Positions 45,190-53,383 of a stretch of DNA of 53,383 bases are shown piece after piece. Below the pieces are notes generated by a model that did no database searches, was not told the origin of the DNA, and was given only the letters and a program-made list of their open reading frames with translations. Within the stretch, counting starts at the first letter, position 1. Each line of letters begins with the position of its first letter. Position numbers and translations under genes: made by a program. Origin of the DNA: Rhodopirellula sp. (GTDB lineage: Bacteria > Planctomycetota > Planctomycetia > Pirellulales > Pirellulaceae); assembly GCA_002690925.1 (NCBI GenBank), contig NZGD01000121.1, positions 1 through 53,383 of the forward strand, given 5' to 3'.

Positions 45190-45636
45190 ATGTCGCAAAT
45201 CGGACAACCAGCTACTTCCAATGCTGCTGCACAACAATCTGCTGCAACAACCGGTCAGTCTGGAGCTAGCTATAACGAACTGGATATCGATGATTTCTTG
45301 AAGTTATTGATCAGCGAACTGCAAAATCAGGATCCTCTAGATCCAATGGACAACAGCGAAATGGTCCAGCAGATCGGTCAGATTCGAGAAATTGGTGCCA
45401 CGGATGAATTGACGAAAACACTTTCTTCACTCTCATCAAGCCAAGAATTAGTGACCGCTAGTAGCCTGATTGGCAAGTCTGTAGAGGGGTTAGCGGAGGA
45501 TTCCAGCGCAGTTGATGGCATTGTTGATCGTATCACTGTTGAGACAAGTGGAGAAAACGCTACACGAACAGTCAAAGTTCATGTGGGTGGAAAGACGATG
45601 GATATAAAAAACATCAGGGAAATACAGACTGGGTAA
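45190..45636 (+). CDS. flgD: Flagellar hook-cap / hook assembly protein FlgD
   Basis: A 148-residue scaffold that caps the growing hook. The family signature is clear: NELDIDDFLKLLISELQNQDPLDPMDNSEMVQQIGQIREI. It is short: the C-terminal Ig/FnIII part found in larger FlgD proteins is missing, leaving only a strand-rich tail. GGGAGA at 45179-45184 supports ATG 45190; an open frame reaches 45094. It is followed by a hairpin and flgE. Confidence 0.93.
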   Translation: MSQIGQPATSNAAAQQSAATTGQSGASYNELDIDDFLKLLISELQNQDPLDPMDNSEMVQQIGQIREIGATDELTKTLSSLSSSQELVTASSLIGKSVEGLAEDSSAVDGIVDRITVETSGENATRTVKVHVGGKTMDIKNIREIQTG

Positions 45637-45652
45637 TTTCTACCGATTGTTG

Positions 45653-45687
45653 ATTGCCAGCATTGAATCATTTTTTAAGCTGGCAAT
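45653..45687 (+). terminator. Hairpin between flgD and flgE
   Basis: ATTGCCAGC (45653-45661) and GCTGGCAAT (45679-45687) are perfect inverted repeats around a 17-base A/T-rich loop. It lies 16 bases after the flgD stop and 67 before flgE. No T tract follows the second arm; a role in RNA processing or stability is as likely as termination. Confidence 0.5.
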
Positions 45688-45754
45688 TGATCTCATCGCC
45701 CGCGGTGAGCCATCGAGAGAGTTTATCTGGTCTTGCAATCGGAGCTCTACGTCG

Positions 45755-48190
45755 ATGGGTCTTACATCTGCTCTTACTACGGCACTGACTGGTCTGAACG
45801 CTGCGGAAACGCAGATTGATGTGATTGGTAATAATCTTGCCAACTCGCAAACGGTTGGATTCAAATCGTCAGATGTGATTTTTGGAACTCAATTCCTGCA
45901 GACACTTTCATTGGGTGCAGGGCCATCGCCAAATAGTGGTGGTGTTAACCCCAGGCAGATAGGGTTGGGTGTGCAGGTGGCCGAGATTGCTGCCAATCAC
46001 AACCAGGGCACGATAGAAATCAGCAGCAGTTCATCGGACTTGGCGATTCAGGGTGACGGTTTCTTCATTGTCGAAGGCGGTGAGGGCGAACGCCTTTACA
46101 CTCGAAACGGTATTTTCAAACTGAACAGTGATGCCGAGTTGGTCAGTGTTACTGGGCAGCGGTTACTGGGATACGGTGTTGATGAGCAGTTTCGATTGCA
46201 AAAAACAGAATTGGTTCCACTTTCGGTACCCCTTGGAAGTGAGAGCGTTGCCAAGGCAACAGAGAAGGTGACGTTTGAAGGTACGCTGACACCTGAGGGA
46301 GATCTTGCGACGGTTTCGCAGGTGATCCAATCGGGTCGTTTGGGTGATTTCAAGGTTCCACGCCCAGAGACCACAAGCGTGGGTATCAGTGCAGCGCCTT
46401 TGTCAGATGCTGGTGCTGTTGTGGTGAACAATGGCGGGGGCGGCGCATTATCAGCCGGTACTTACCAATACAGAGTTGCTTTGGTTGATGTAGAGGGGGC
46501 AGAGGCGACTCCAAGTATTTCGATCAGTTCAACAGTCGGAGCTGGTGGTCGCATCGAACTGAGTAGTCTGCCAGTAGACGGTACAGGGAGTTACCCGACC
46601 GTCAATATTTATCGCACGGCACCGGATGGCAGTGACTTTTTCCTGCTGGGATCGGCGGCAGCTGGTGGCACGTTTAATGATGATGGTTCAAACGCGTTAT
46701 CGGGTACACCTTTGGACGATACGACGCTGACAGGAAACTATTCGTACATGGTGACGTATCACCGTAGCGGTGAAGTTGAGAGTCGTCCGAGTGCTTTGAT
46801 TGGTCCACAAAACGCCGTTAACGGTAGAATCTCGTTAACCAACTTACCGACACCGCCCGTGCCTGGTCCTGAGAGTGGTTTTCCTGCCTATGATGAAATT
46901 CGGATTTACCGGAACTTGGCTGGCGACCAAAACAATTATTACCTTGTCGACACCGTTGCCCCCGGGTCCGATTACACCGACTCAAAGTCGGATGAAGAAA
47001 TCGCTGATCTGACAGTGGCAGGGAATCAACTGGTGGATCTTGATGGCCCCATGATTACCAGCAACACACTTTTGACAGATGTTCTTAAACGGGATGGTTT
47101 GACGTACCAAAGTGCTTTTGAAATCGGAACGCTGAGCTACAGTGGGCGAAAAGGTGGTCGTGCATTAGGCACCAAACAGCTCGAAATAGTCGAAACGACG
47201 ACGGTGCAGGACTTTGTAGACTTTTTGGAGTCAGCTTCCGGACTTCAAAGTTTGCTTGTTGATTCGCAAAACCCCATTCTAGCGTCTGAGAATAATATTC
47301 CTGGTGAATCCGGTGAGCTGGTGCCTGGTGGCTACATCCAAGATGGAACCATCCGTTTTGTTAGCAACACAGGAGAACTGAATGCTCTGGAAATTGATCT
47401 CTCAGCATTCAGAATTGATACTGATGTCGGTGATGTGATAACACCTAACCTTGCTTTCGGAACTCTCCAGGAAGCGCAAGGTCAGAGTGCGGTGAGCGAT
47501 TTCATTGTTTACGACTCCCTTGGTGTTCCGTTGAATGTGAGAGTAACAGCAACCCTCGAGGCGCGAACCAACGAGCAGACCATTTACCGTTGGTACGCCG
47601 ACAGTCCAGAAAACCAACCAAACTCTGGAACTGACATCTCAGTAGGCACTGGTTTGTTGCGATTTGATGGAAATGGAAACTTTGTTTCGGCGACGAACGA
47701 CAGTATCGCGATTGATCGTGTTGGAGTACCCAGCGTCAATCCGCTCCAATTCGATCTGGACTTTAGTCAGGTCTCAGGTTTGGCAACTCAGGAAGCCAGC
47801 CTTGCTGCTACACGTCAGGATGGTAGCCCTCCGGGCGTTCTGACGAGCTTTGTGGTTGGTGAAGATGGGACATTGAGAGGAGTGTTTGGGAATGGTGTGA
47901 CCCGTGACCTTGGTCAGTTGCAGCTGGCTCGATTTGCCAACCCGGTGGGTCTGGAATCTCGTGGGCTGAATGTGTTCGCCAAAGGCGTCAATACTGGCCT
48001 GCCCGTGCAGGGTGCTCCGGGAGAAAACGGTATTGGTGGTGTGATTGGTGGTGCGCTGGAATTAAGTAACACCGATATCGGAAAAGACCTTGTCGAACTG
48101 GTGATGGCTAGCACTCAGTATCGAGGGAACAGCCGGGTCATCACGACAAGTCAGCAGTTGCTTGATGAATTGTTGAACCTCCGACGATAG
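45755..48190 (+). CDS. flgE: Large flagellar hook protein FlgE with FnIII-like insertion
   Basis: About 811 residues, roughly twice the usual 400. The N-terminal rod/hook signature is intact (ALTTALTGLNAAETQIDVIGNNLANSQTVGFKS), as is the FlgE strand LAIQGDGFFIVEGGEGERLYTRNGIF. So is the C-terminal helix VELVMASTQYRGNSRVITTSQQLLDELLNL. Residues about 225-420 hold two tandem Ig/FnIII-like repeats (TYQYRVALVDVEGAEATPS with VNIYRTAPDGS; YSYMVTYHRSGEVESRPS with IRIYRNLAGDQNN). These should stand on the hook surface. ATG 45755 is preferred to 45647, with GGAG at 45741-45744. Confidence 0.92.
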   Translation: MGLTSALTTALTGLNAAETQIDVIGNNLANSQTVGFKSSDVIFGTQFLQTLSLGAGPSPNSGGVNPRQIGLGVQVAEIAANHNQGTIEISSSSSDLAIQGDGFFIVEGGEGERLYTRNGIFKLNSDAELVSVTGQRLLGYGVDEQFRLQKTELVPLSVPLGSESVAKATEKVTFEGTLTPEGDLATVSQVIQSGRLGDFKVPRPETTSVGISAAPLSDAGAVVVNNGGGGALSAGTYQYRVALVDVEGAEATPSISISSTVGAGGRIELSSLPVDGTGSYPTVNIYRTAPDGSDFFLLGSAAAGGTFNDDGSNALSGTPLDDTTLTGNYSYMVTYHRSGEVESRPSALIGPQNAVNGRISLTNLPTPPVPGPESGFPAYDEIRIYRNLAGDQNNYYLVDTVAPGSDYTDSKSDEEIADLTVAGNQLVDLDGPMITSNTLLTDVLKRDGLTYQSAFEIGTLSYSGRKGGRALGTKQLEIVETTTVQDFVDFLESASGLQSLLVDSQNPILASENNIPGESGELVPGGYIQDGTIRFVSNTGELNALEIDLSAFRIDTDVGDVITPNLAFGTLQEAQGQSAVSDFIVYDSLGVPLNVRVTATLEARTNEQTIYRWYADSPENQPNSGTDISVGTGLLRFDGNGNFVSATNDSIAIDRVGVPSVNPLQFDLDFSQVSGLATQEASLAATRQDGSPPGVLTSFVVGEDGTLRGVFGNGVTRDLGQLQLARFANPVGLESRGLNVFAKGVNTGLPVQGAPGENGIGGVIGGALELSNTDIGKDLVELVMASTQYRGNSRVITTSQQLLDELLNLRR

Positions 48191-48239
48191 TGAACGATCG
48201 AAAAATGGTGGATTGTGAGCTGATCATGCTTCAGTTCTG

Positions 48240-48287
48240 TGGCTTGTCGCACTGATGACTGTTGTGTGGTAAGCCTCCATTTTTTCA
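48240..48287 (+). terminator. Possible terminator after flgE
   Basis: GGCTT and AAGCC flank a long loop and lead into TCCATTTTTTC. GAAAAATGG near 48199 could also pair with CCATTTTTTC. Either form would place a T run after a stem at the end of the flagellar operon. The pairing is loose, so this is tentative. Confidence 0.3.
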
Positions 48288-48304
48288 CCGCCTGACTGCA
48301 GGCA

Positions 48305-48340
48305 CCCTAGATTGTGCAGCTTAAATCCGCACAATCTGGG
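48305..48340 (+). promoter_or_regulatory. Inverted repeat between flgE and proS
   Basis: AGATTGTGC (48309-48317) and GCACAATCT (48329-48337) pair perfectly, and CCC/GGG extend the stem past a bulged T, with an 11-base loop. It lies about 120 bases before proS. It may be a terminator for flgE or an operator or leader element for proS. Confidence 0.45.
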
Positions 48341-48462
48341 TTGATTGGATCACAGCTCGTGATTGGTCCTCGTCATTCCATATTGGCAGTGAATCAATTT
48401 TTTGAGTTTGGCTGTGTTTCATGCTTTCCAAGGTTATCCCCAACCAACGGTAGAAATTTCCG

Positions 48463-49971
48463 ATGGCAAAAGCTCCCAAGAATGCGATTAGCCCGTCTCG
48501 TGCTGAAGATTACCCTGAATGGTATCAGCAGGTCATTCGTGCCTCAGATTTGGCTGAAAATAGTCCCGTGCGAGGCTGTATGGTGATCAAGCCATGGGGC
48601 TATCGATTGTGGGAAAATATGCAGCGAGCGTTGGATGACATGTTCAAGGCGACGGGCCACCAGAATGCTTACTTCCCTCTTTTTATTCCGATGAGCTTTC
48701 TCGAAAAAGAAGCGGAGCATGTTGAGGGTTTTGCCAAAGAGTGTGCAGTGGTAACCCATCACCGGCTTGAGCCAGACCCCGATGGTGGATTGCGACCTGC
48801 CGGCAAGCTTGAGGAACCATTGATTGTACGTCCAACTAGCGAGACAATCATTGGGGCGACCTATGCTAAATGGGTCCAAAGTCATCGTGATTTGCCCATT
48901 CTGATCAATCAATGGGCGAATGTTGTGCGGTGGGAAATGCGCACGAGGATGTTTTTAAGAACAGCGGAGTTCTTGTGGCAAGAAGGCCACACGGTGCACG
49001 CCACCAGCGAGGAGGCAATTGCCGAAACGGAACAAATGATCGATGTTTACGCCGACTTTGCAGAAAACTGGATGGCGATGCCCGTGATTATTGGAAGCAA
49101 GACTTCTGATGAGAGATTTCCTGGAGCGGTTGAGACGCTCTCTATCGAGGCAATGATGCAGGACCGAAAAGCACTGCAAGCTGGGACAAGCCACTTTCTC
49201 GGACAGAATTTCTCGAAAGCACAAAATATTGAGTTTCAGGCTGAGAACGGAGAGCGGGAGTTCGCATGGACAACAAGTTGGGGTGTCTCAACGCGACTCG
49301 TGGGCGCCCTGATCATGAGCCATAGTGATGACGATGGTCTTGTCGTTCCACCGCGACTGGCGCCTGCACAAGTTGTGATTCTTCCGATTTACCGAGATGA
49401 TTCGCAGCGTGCGGACGTTCTAAAGTATGTTGAAAAGGTAAAGGAAGAGCTGGCCGCTCAGCATTATGCGGGTAGCCCGATTCGAGTCGAAATTGATGAT
49501 CGAGATATTCGTGGTGGTGAAAAAAAATGGCACCATGTGAAGCGAGGAGTGCCGATTCGTTTGGAAATCGGGCCCAAGGATATTGAAAAAGACGCTGTCT
49601 TTCTTGGGCGAAGGGATCAGCCCAAGAGTGCTCCTATGGGGCGTGGCGAATTGATCGCAGGAATTAGTTCTTTGCTCGCAGAAATGCAGCAGGGGTTATT
49701 TGATGCAGCGGCCAAATTGCGGGATGATAATTCTTGCGTGATCACCAATGAATCGGATTTTCGTGACTTCTTCACACCGTCCAATGAACAAGATATTCAC
49801 GGTGGATTTGCCCATTGCCACTTTTCATCTGAGGATGAACTTCAGCCCTTACTAAAGGAACTGAAAGTGACGATCCGATGTATTCCTCGAGATGGAAATG
49901 ACGAGCCTGGAACCTGTTTCTTCACCGGTAAACCGGCGGAGAAGGTTGCTGTCTTTGCCAAGGCCTATTGA
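48463..49971 (+). CDS. proS: Prolyl-tRNA synthetase, archaeal/eukaryotic type
   Basis: A 502-residue class II synthetase that joins proline to tRNA(Pro). It opens with DYPEWYQQVIRASDLAENSPVRGCMVIKPWG, followed by motif 2 and TSWGVSTRLVGALIMSHSDDDGLVVPPRLAPAQVVILP, and ends in Tyr (FAKAY). These are marks of the shorter archaeal type, without the editing insertion of most bacterial ProRS. ATG 48463 fits the family start. It stands alone after the flagellar operon and converges with ruvA. Confidence 0.96.
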   Translation: MAKAPKNAISPSRAEDYPEWYQQVIRASDLAENSPVRGCMVIKPWGYRLWENMQRALDDMFKATGHQNAYFPLFIPMSFLEKEAEHVEGFAKECAVVTHHRLEPDPDGGLRPAGKLEEPLIVRPTSETIIGATYAKWVQSHRDLPILINQWANVVRWEMRTRMFLRTAEFLWQEGHTVHATSEEAIAETEQMIDVYADFAENWMAMPVIIGSKTSDERFPGAVETLSIEAMMQDRKALQAGTSHFLGQNFSKAQNIEFQAENGEREFAWTTSWGVSTRLVGALIMSHSDDDGLVVPPRLAPAQVVILPIYRDDSQRADVLKYVEKVKEELAAQHYAGSPIRVEIDDRDIRGGEKKWHHVKRGVPIRLEIGPKDIEKDAVFLGRRDQPKSAPMGRGELIAGISSLLAEMQQGLFDAAAKLRDDNSCVITNESDFRDFFTPSNEQDIHGGFAHCHFSSEDELQPLLKELKVTIRCIPRDGNDEPGTCFFTGKPAEKVAVFAKAY

Positions 49972-49996
49972 GCTTGCGGCTTTAATCGGGTTCGGC

Positions 49997-50015
49997 TGTT
50001 GCGAAATTCGCGACA
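49997..50015. terminator. Hairpin between convergent proS and ruvA
   Basis: TGTTGCG (49997-50003) pairs with CGCGACA (50009-50015), one G-U pair, loop AAATT. It sits in the 108-base gap between two convergent genes and could act as a shared transcription end. No T tract. Confidence 0.4.
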
Positions 50016-50079
50016 CAAATGACGACAAACATCTGATCTGAAAAGAGACAAATACCACGCCGATCTGCGGCTCAGCGTA

Positions 50080-50715
50080 TCACGCTGAACGCTGGTAGAT
50101 GGCGGTCAGAAGAGATTCGGTATCTTTGAATTTCTTCCCGCCGGCCATCGTTTCGTCAATCAGTTTACGGGCATCCGCTTCACTGTGTCCCAAGGTGATC
50201 AATGCGTCAAACGTTTCACTGATTACGGCTGATGCGGCCGTTCCTTTGCCCGCGTTTTCACTGGTGACTGCCTGTCTTTCGACCATTAATGCGAAGCGTG
50301 GCATTTTACGACGCAACTTTGCGATCACTCGCTCGCTGGTTGCTGGCCCGACACCGGGAAGGGCCGACAGTCCTTTCGCGTCCTGTTCTTCGATGAGGAC
50401 AGCGAGCTCTTTGACTGGACGCACCATCGCACGCAGTGCTTTCTTGACCCCGACGCCGTCGACACTACAAAACAAATCAAAGAACTGGCGTTCAGGCTCG
50501 GTCATGAAACCAATCAGCCGTGGAGTCAAACGACCACCTTGCGCATTTCCTTCAATGTAATCCAGGGTATGAAGACGAGTCTTCTGACCGATACTGTTCT
50601 GCAGCATGCGGCGAGTGTAGTCGGCTACCAGTACCTCATATTCGAAGGGGGCGGCTTCGATGGTGACAGCAGTTTCACTGACGCGAACCAGTGTTCCGGC
50701 GATGGTAACGATCAA
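50080..50715 (-). CDS. ruvA: Holliday junction DNA helicase subunit RuvA
   Basis: About 211 residues. RuvA binds the four-way junction and loads RuvB. The family pattern is visible: IVTIAGTLVRVSE at the start, FFDLFCSVDGVGVKKAL (first helix-hairpin-helix), SALPGVGPATSERVIAKLRRK (second), and a C-terminal three-helix domain (ALITLGHSEADARKLID). The TTG at 50715 is chosen as start because it gives the usual length and GGAG lies nine bases upstream; the frame is open to 50823. ruvC lies upstream on the same strand after 183 bases without a visible gene. ruvB is not in the window. Confidence 0.93.
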   Translation of the reverse strand: MIVTIAGTLVRVSETAVTIEAAPFEYEVLVADYTRRMLQNSIGQKTRLHTLDYIEGNAQGGRLTPRLIGFMTEPERQFFDLFCSVDGVGVKKALRAMVRPVKELAVLIEEQDAKGLSALPGVGPATSERVIAKLRRKMPRFALMVERQAVTSENAGKGTAASAVISETFDALITLGHSEADARKLIDETMAGGKKFKDTESLLTAIYQRSA

Positions 50716-50898
50716 GAGTGTGTGCTCCGGGGATGAGGAATTTCTGATTCGATGGCAAGGAGAGTGCCTAGCAGATTCTTCCAGTGCGGGACAAAAGATG
50801 GAGGATTCGAAAGACGGGGTCAAGCCGAGCGTTGCGTGCCAGCGGTATCAAAGCGGGAAGATGAGGCAAAACCACGTTTGAAAATGAAAAATCGAAGA

Positions 50899-51450
50899 TC
50901 AAGAAGATTTGGTAAGAGCGGACATGGATGTCCCGTCTCCGAGGTGGTAGCCGCACAATGCGATCGCGAGGGCGTCGGCAACGTCTGCCGGTTCGGGCAG
51001 GCTTGCCAGACCCAATTGAATTTTGACGGCTAACTGAATCTGGTGTTTCGGCGCGTGACCATTACCGGTCATGACTTTTTTCACGCGAGTGGGTTCAAAG
51101 TGAAGCACATTGATGTTGGATTGTGCCGCCGCAAGACAGATCACGCCTCGTGCATGCCCCATCAGGATTGCGGTCCGCGGGCGTTCGTAGTGGGAGAACA
51201 GCTGTTCCAACGCCATTACATCAGGTTCGTGCGCTTCAATGACTTCACGCAAACCGCTGTGGATTTCGCGCAGTCGGGCTTCAATGCTTTCCTTGGGTTT
51301 ACTGCGGATGATGCCAGCTTCGATCAATCTGATTTTTCCCGGCAGCGGGATCGAACCACTTCCCGTTCCGACTTCAATCACACCATAACCAGTGGTGTTC
51401 AAGCCAGGATCTACTCCTAAAAGACGGCGTGTGGCAGAACCGGAGGTCAC
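50899..51450 (-). CDS. ruvC: Holliday junction resolvase RuvC
   Basis: A 183-residue RNase H-fold nuclease that cuts Holliday junctions. It opens [17 protein letters not shown], with the first catalytic Asp. The second acidic site is in [24 protein letters not shown], and the C-terminal acidic pair is in [17 protein letters not shown]. It begins with GTG, overlapping the cysS stop by four bases (GTGA), so its translation is coupled to cysS. That pairing is unusual, since ruvC more often goes with ruvA and ruvB directly. Confidence 0.95.
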   Translation of the reverse strand: MTSGSATRRLLGVDPGLNTTGYGVIEVGTGSGSIPLPGKIRLIEAGIIRSKPKESIEARLREIHSGLREVIEAHEPDVMALEQLFSHYERPRTAILMGHARGVICLAAAQSNINVLHFEPTRVKKVMTGNGHAPKHQIQLAVKIQLGLASLPEPADVADALAIALCGYHLGDGTSMSALTKSS

Positions 51451-53072
51451 GAGCTGCGTTCCCAGCTTGTGCCTTCTTTCTTGTCCAGCAGGGCAACGCC
51501 CAAATCCGTCAAGCGATCACGGATCGCATCGCCCGTCGCGTAGTCCTTACGTTCTCGAGCCTCTTTGCGAAGATCGATCAAAAGGTTGACCACGCCGTCG
51601 AGTAAGTCAGTGTCTGCTTCGTCTCCACCACTTCCACCAACTGCTGGCTTCAGAAAAATTCCCAATACACTGGTCAATTCGCGAATCACAGCAGCTGCTT
51701 TGATCAACGACACAACTGCAGGTGCATTCAGTTCGGCAGCCGGTCCCAATTCGTGTTGATCAATATGTCGGTTCAATGCACGAAGTGAATCGAACAATAC
51801 GCTGATGGCTGCACCAGTGTTGAAGTCGTCATCCATTGAGGAGAGGAACTTCTCACGTGCCGCATGCATTTCCTGCAGCAGGGTGTCTTCTCCGGGCTCA
51901 AATTCGCCGTCAGTTCGACAGGTACCCAGCGGCAGGTCATAGAAATATTGGCCCGGATGCTGCGCGCTTTCCTGAAGCGAAGTTATCTCGTTGAAACGAT
52001 CAAAGAAGCGATAGAAACCTTCCAGGGATGTACCGGCTTCTTGCAAACCATCTTCGTTGTAGACAATGGTAGATCGGTAATGAGTTCTCAAAAGAAAGAA
52101 TCGAATCCTTTCACCCGTGTGTCTCCGAATTACCGTTGAGAGTCCGCCGTCTCCCTTGCTACGACTGATTTTGCCGGCTGACGCCTCTTCCGTTGATTCT
52201 TCACGGTCACTCTTGCCACCAATTTTTCCCTTCTCACCAGCTCGCATCAAGCCATTATGCATCCAGTACTTAACCATCGGGGCATCATGGCAGCAACCGC
52301 TTTGTGCGAGTTCGTTCTCATGGTGAGGGAACATGAGATCCAGTCCCCCGCCGTGAATATCAAATGTGTTCCCCAGTATTTCATGGCTCATTGCCGAGCA
52401 TTCGATGTGCCACCCCGGACGTCCGGGGCCCCAAGGACTTTCCCAAGCAATCGAATCATCCTTTGCACTCTTCCAAAGAGCAAAATCGCCGGGTGAGCGT
52501 TTCTTGGCGGCAGCTTCGCCCCCTTCACCTTGTTGCGACTCCATGCTTCGATTGGATAACTGACCATAATTGCTGTCTTTGGCGACATCGAAGAAAACAT
52601 CACCATCTACCGCGTAGGCATAGTCCTTTTCTTCCAGTGCCTTGATGAAGGAGATGATTTGAGGCATATGATCAGTTGCTCGTGGCAAATAATCGATTTG
52701 ATTGACGCCCAGTTCACGCAGATTTGATAAATAATCTGCCGTCATCTCGCAGGCAATCTGGCTCATGGGTAGATTGCGTTCTCTGCTCTTGGCGATCAGC
52801 TTGTCATCAACGTCCGTGATGTTCACCACCCACGTCACGTCATATCCGCTGTAACGCAGGTAACGCTTGATCGTGTCGAAGATCACGGGACCAACCATGT
52901 GTCCTATATGTGACTCCGCGTAAACGGTTGGGCCACAAAGGTAGATGCCAACCTTGGGGGGGTGAAGCGGTTCGAACGGTTCCTTGGTCTTGCTCAGCGT
53001 GTTGTAAACGCGAATCGTGGGCTTGTTGGTCGACGCGTCAGAGTCGTTTTGGCTTGCAGTCGCGGTGCTCAT
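51447..53072 (-). CDS. cysS: Cysteinyl-tRNA synthetase
   Basis: A 541-residue class I synthetase that charges tRNA(Cys). HIGH is exact ([10 protein letters not shown]). Zinc ligands are in [16 protein letters not shown] and [12 protein letters not shown]. The KMSKS loop reads KISRSK (residues 301-306) and is preceded by an inserted stretch of about 20 residues rich in Lys, Gly, Asp and Glu. The start was set at MSTATASQ, 53072; the frame is open to 53153. The N-terminal 20 residues are Ser/Thr/Asn-rich. It leads a unit with ruvC. Confidence 0.94.
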   Translation of the reverse strand: MSTATASQNDSDASTNKPTIRVYNTLSKTKEPFEPLHPPKVGIYLCGPTVYAESHIGHMVGPVIFDTIKRYLRYSGYDVTWVVNITDVDDKLIAKSRERNLPMSQIACEMTADYLSNLRELGVNQIDYLPRATDHMPQIISFIKALEEKDYAYAVDGDVFFDVAKDSNYGQLSNRSMESQQGEGGEAAAKKRSPGDFALWKSAKDDSIAWESPWGPGRPGWHIECSAMSHEILGNTFDIHGGGLDLMFPHHENELAQSGCCHDAPMVKYWMHNGLMRAGEKGKIGGKSDREESTEEASAGKISRSKGDGGLSTVIRRHTGERIRFFLLRTHYRSTIVYNEDGLQEAGTSLEGFYRFFDRFNEITSLQESAQHPGQYFYDLPLGTCRTDGEFEPGEDTLLQEMHAAREKFLSSMDDDFNTGAAISVLFDSLRALNRHIDQHELGPAAELNAPAVVSLIKAAAVIRELTSVLGIFLKPAVGGSGGDEADTDLLDGVVNLLIDLRKEARERKDYATGDAIRDRLTDLGVALLDKKEGTSWERSS

Positions 53073-53383
53073 CTTTGTCGTCTGATAGAGAGTGGATCGC
53101 AGGTTGGAATTCTTTAAGTAGAGGCGTGAATCTGACCATGGAAATGCTAGCAACGCATCGCATTGACGTCAGATCATCAGCGGCTCTACCCGTGAAGATG
53201 GGGATTATAGGGGCTGAGCGTTTTTATGCAGAGGGCGATTTTCGGCACCCCGGATCAAGTAACGTTTTTGATCCGCGTTCTACCAGATCCATGGATCGTG
53301 ATCGGTCGATGTCGTCGAGGCGAGAACAATGAAAGCAATTGCTTGGCGACCAGTGAAACCTGCCGATCAGTGAAACCTAATGA
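53073..53383. other. 311 bases upstream of cysS, no gene seen
   Basis: The cysS promoter should be here, on the minus strand. CGGATCAA (53251-53258) and TTGATCCG (53268-53275) are perfect inverted repeats with a nine-base loop. CAGTGAAACCT occurs twice near the edge (53351-53361 and 53368-53378). No complete coding region is convincing. A plus-strand gene could begin beyond the window. Confidence 0.4.

Noticed and set aside
1..53383. tRNA, rRNA, transposase, phage or toxin-antitoxin genes
   Set aside because: All gaps were read for cloverleaf-like arms and all longer frames for such families; none was convincing.

Overview
The window looks like a piece of the chromosome of a marine-type planctomycete, most likely Pirellulales (Rhodopirellula and relatives). 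This is inferred from the mixture of genes seen: a Ser/Thr kinase with a DMG motif and a large outer domain, a formylglycine-type sulfatase, a DUF1080 secreted protein, DUF1573-like secreted proteins, a K+-dependent membrane pyrophosphatase, an archaeal-type prolyl-tRNA synthetase, ComB, and a flagellar cluster without chemotaxis genes. Base composition is near 50% GC by eye. TTG and GTG starts are common. I saw no rRNA, tRNA, CRISPR array, insertion sequence or prophage gene.

Layout. 1-4.7 kb (+): the 3' part of a truncated unknown gene, then a tightly coupled AAA+ ATPase and VWA-domain pair. 4.7-11.2 kb (-): a small membrane protein, rsgA, ftsH and recQ. 11.3-12.5 kb (+): a zinc alcohol dehydrogenase family protein and a small CPXCG protein. 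12.5-15.8 kb (+): a hairpin-rich leader region, then three secreted proteins of unknown function, the first DUF1573-like and the second rich in cysteine. 15.9-21.2 kb (-): a DapA-family aldolase, hppA and a sulfatase. 21.5-25.6 kb (+): a membrane Ser/Thr kinase, a small CxxCH (haem c type) protein and a DUF1080 protein. 25.8-26.4 kb (-): an SLBB-like lipoprotein. 26.6-31.6 kb (+): rpmB, gatC, an NhaC-type antiporter with an unusual soluble insertion, a secreted Ala/Pro repeat protein, and comB.

31.6-48.2 kb (+) is dominated by flagellar genes: a membrane TPR protein, an FlgN-like chaperone, a stand-alone GHKL-ATPase-like protein, flgB, flgC, fliE, fliF, a strongly divergent fliG, fliH, fliI, fliJ, a MotE-like protein, fliK, flgD and flgE. 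Together these build the rod base, MS ring, switch, export ATPase complex and hook. Flagellin, motor stator, fliM/fliN and the membrane export gate are not in the window. Several gaps in this cluster hold strong hairpins. 48.5-50 kb is proS (+). The end of the window is cysS, ruvC and ruvA on the minus strand.

Most of the window is ordinary housekeeping and motility DNA. The parts that look least described are the three-gene secreted cluster with its structured leader (12.5-15.8 kb), the GHKL-like protein and altered FliG and FlgE in the flagellar cluster, the AAA+/VWA pair, and the NhaC insertion. All functional assignments are from reading motifs by eye; no database search was possible.
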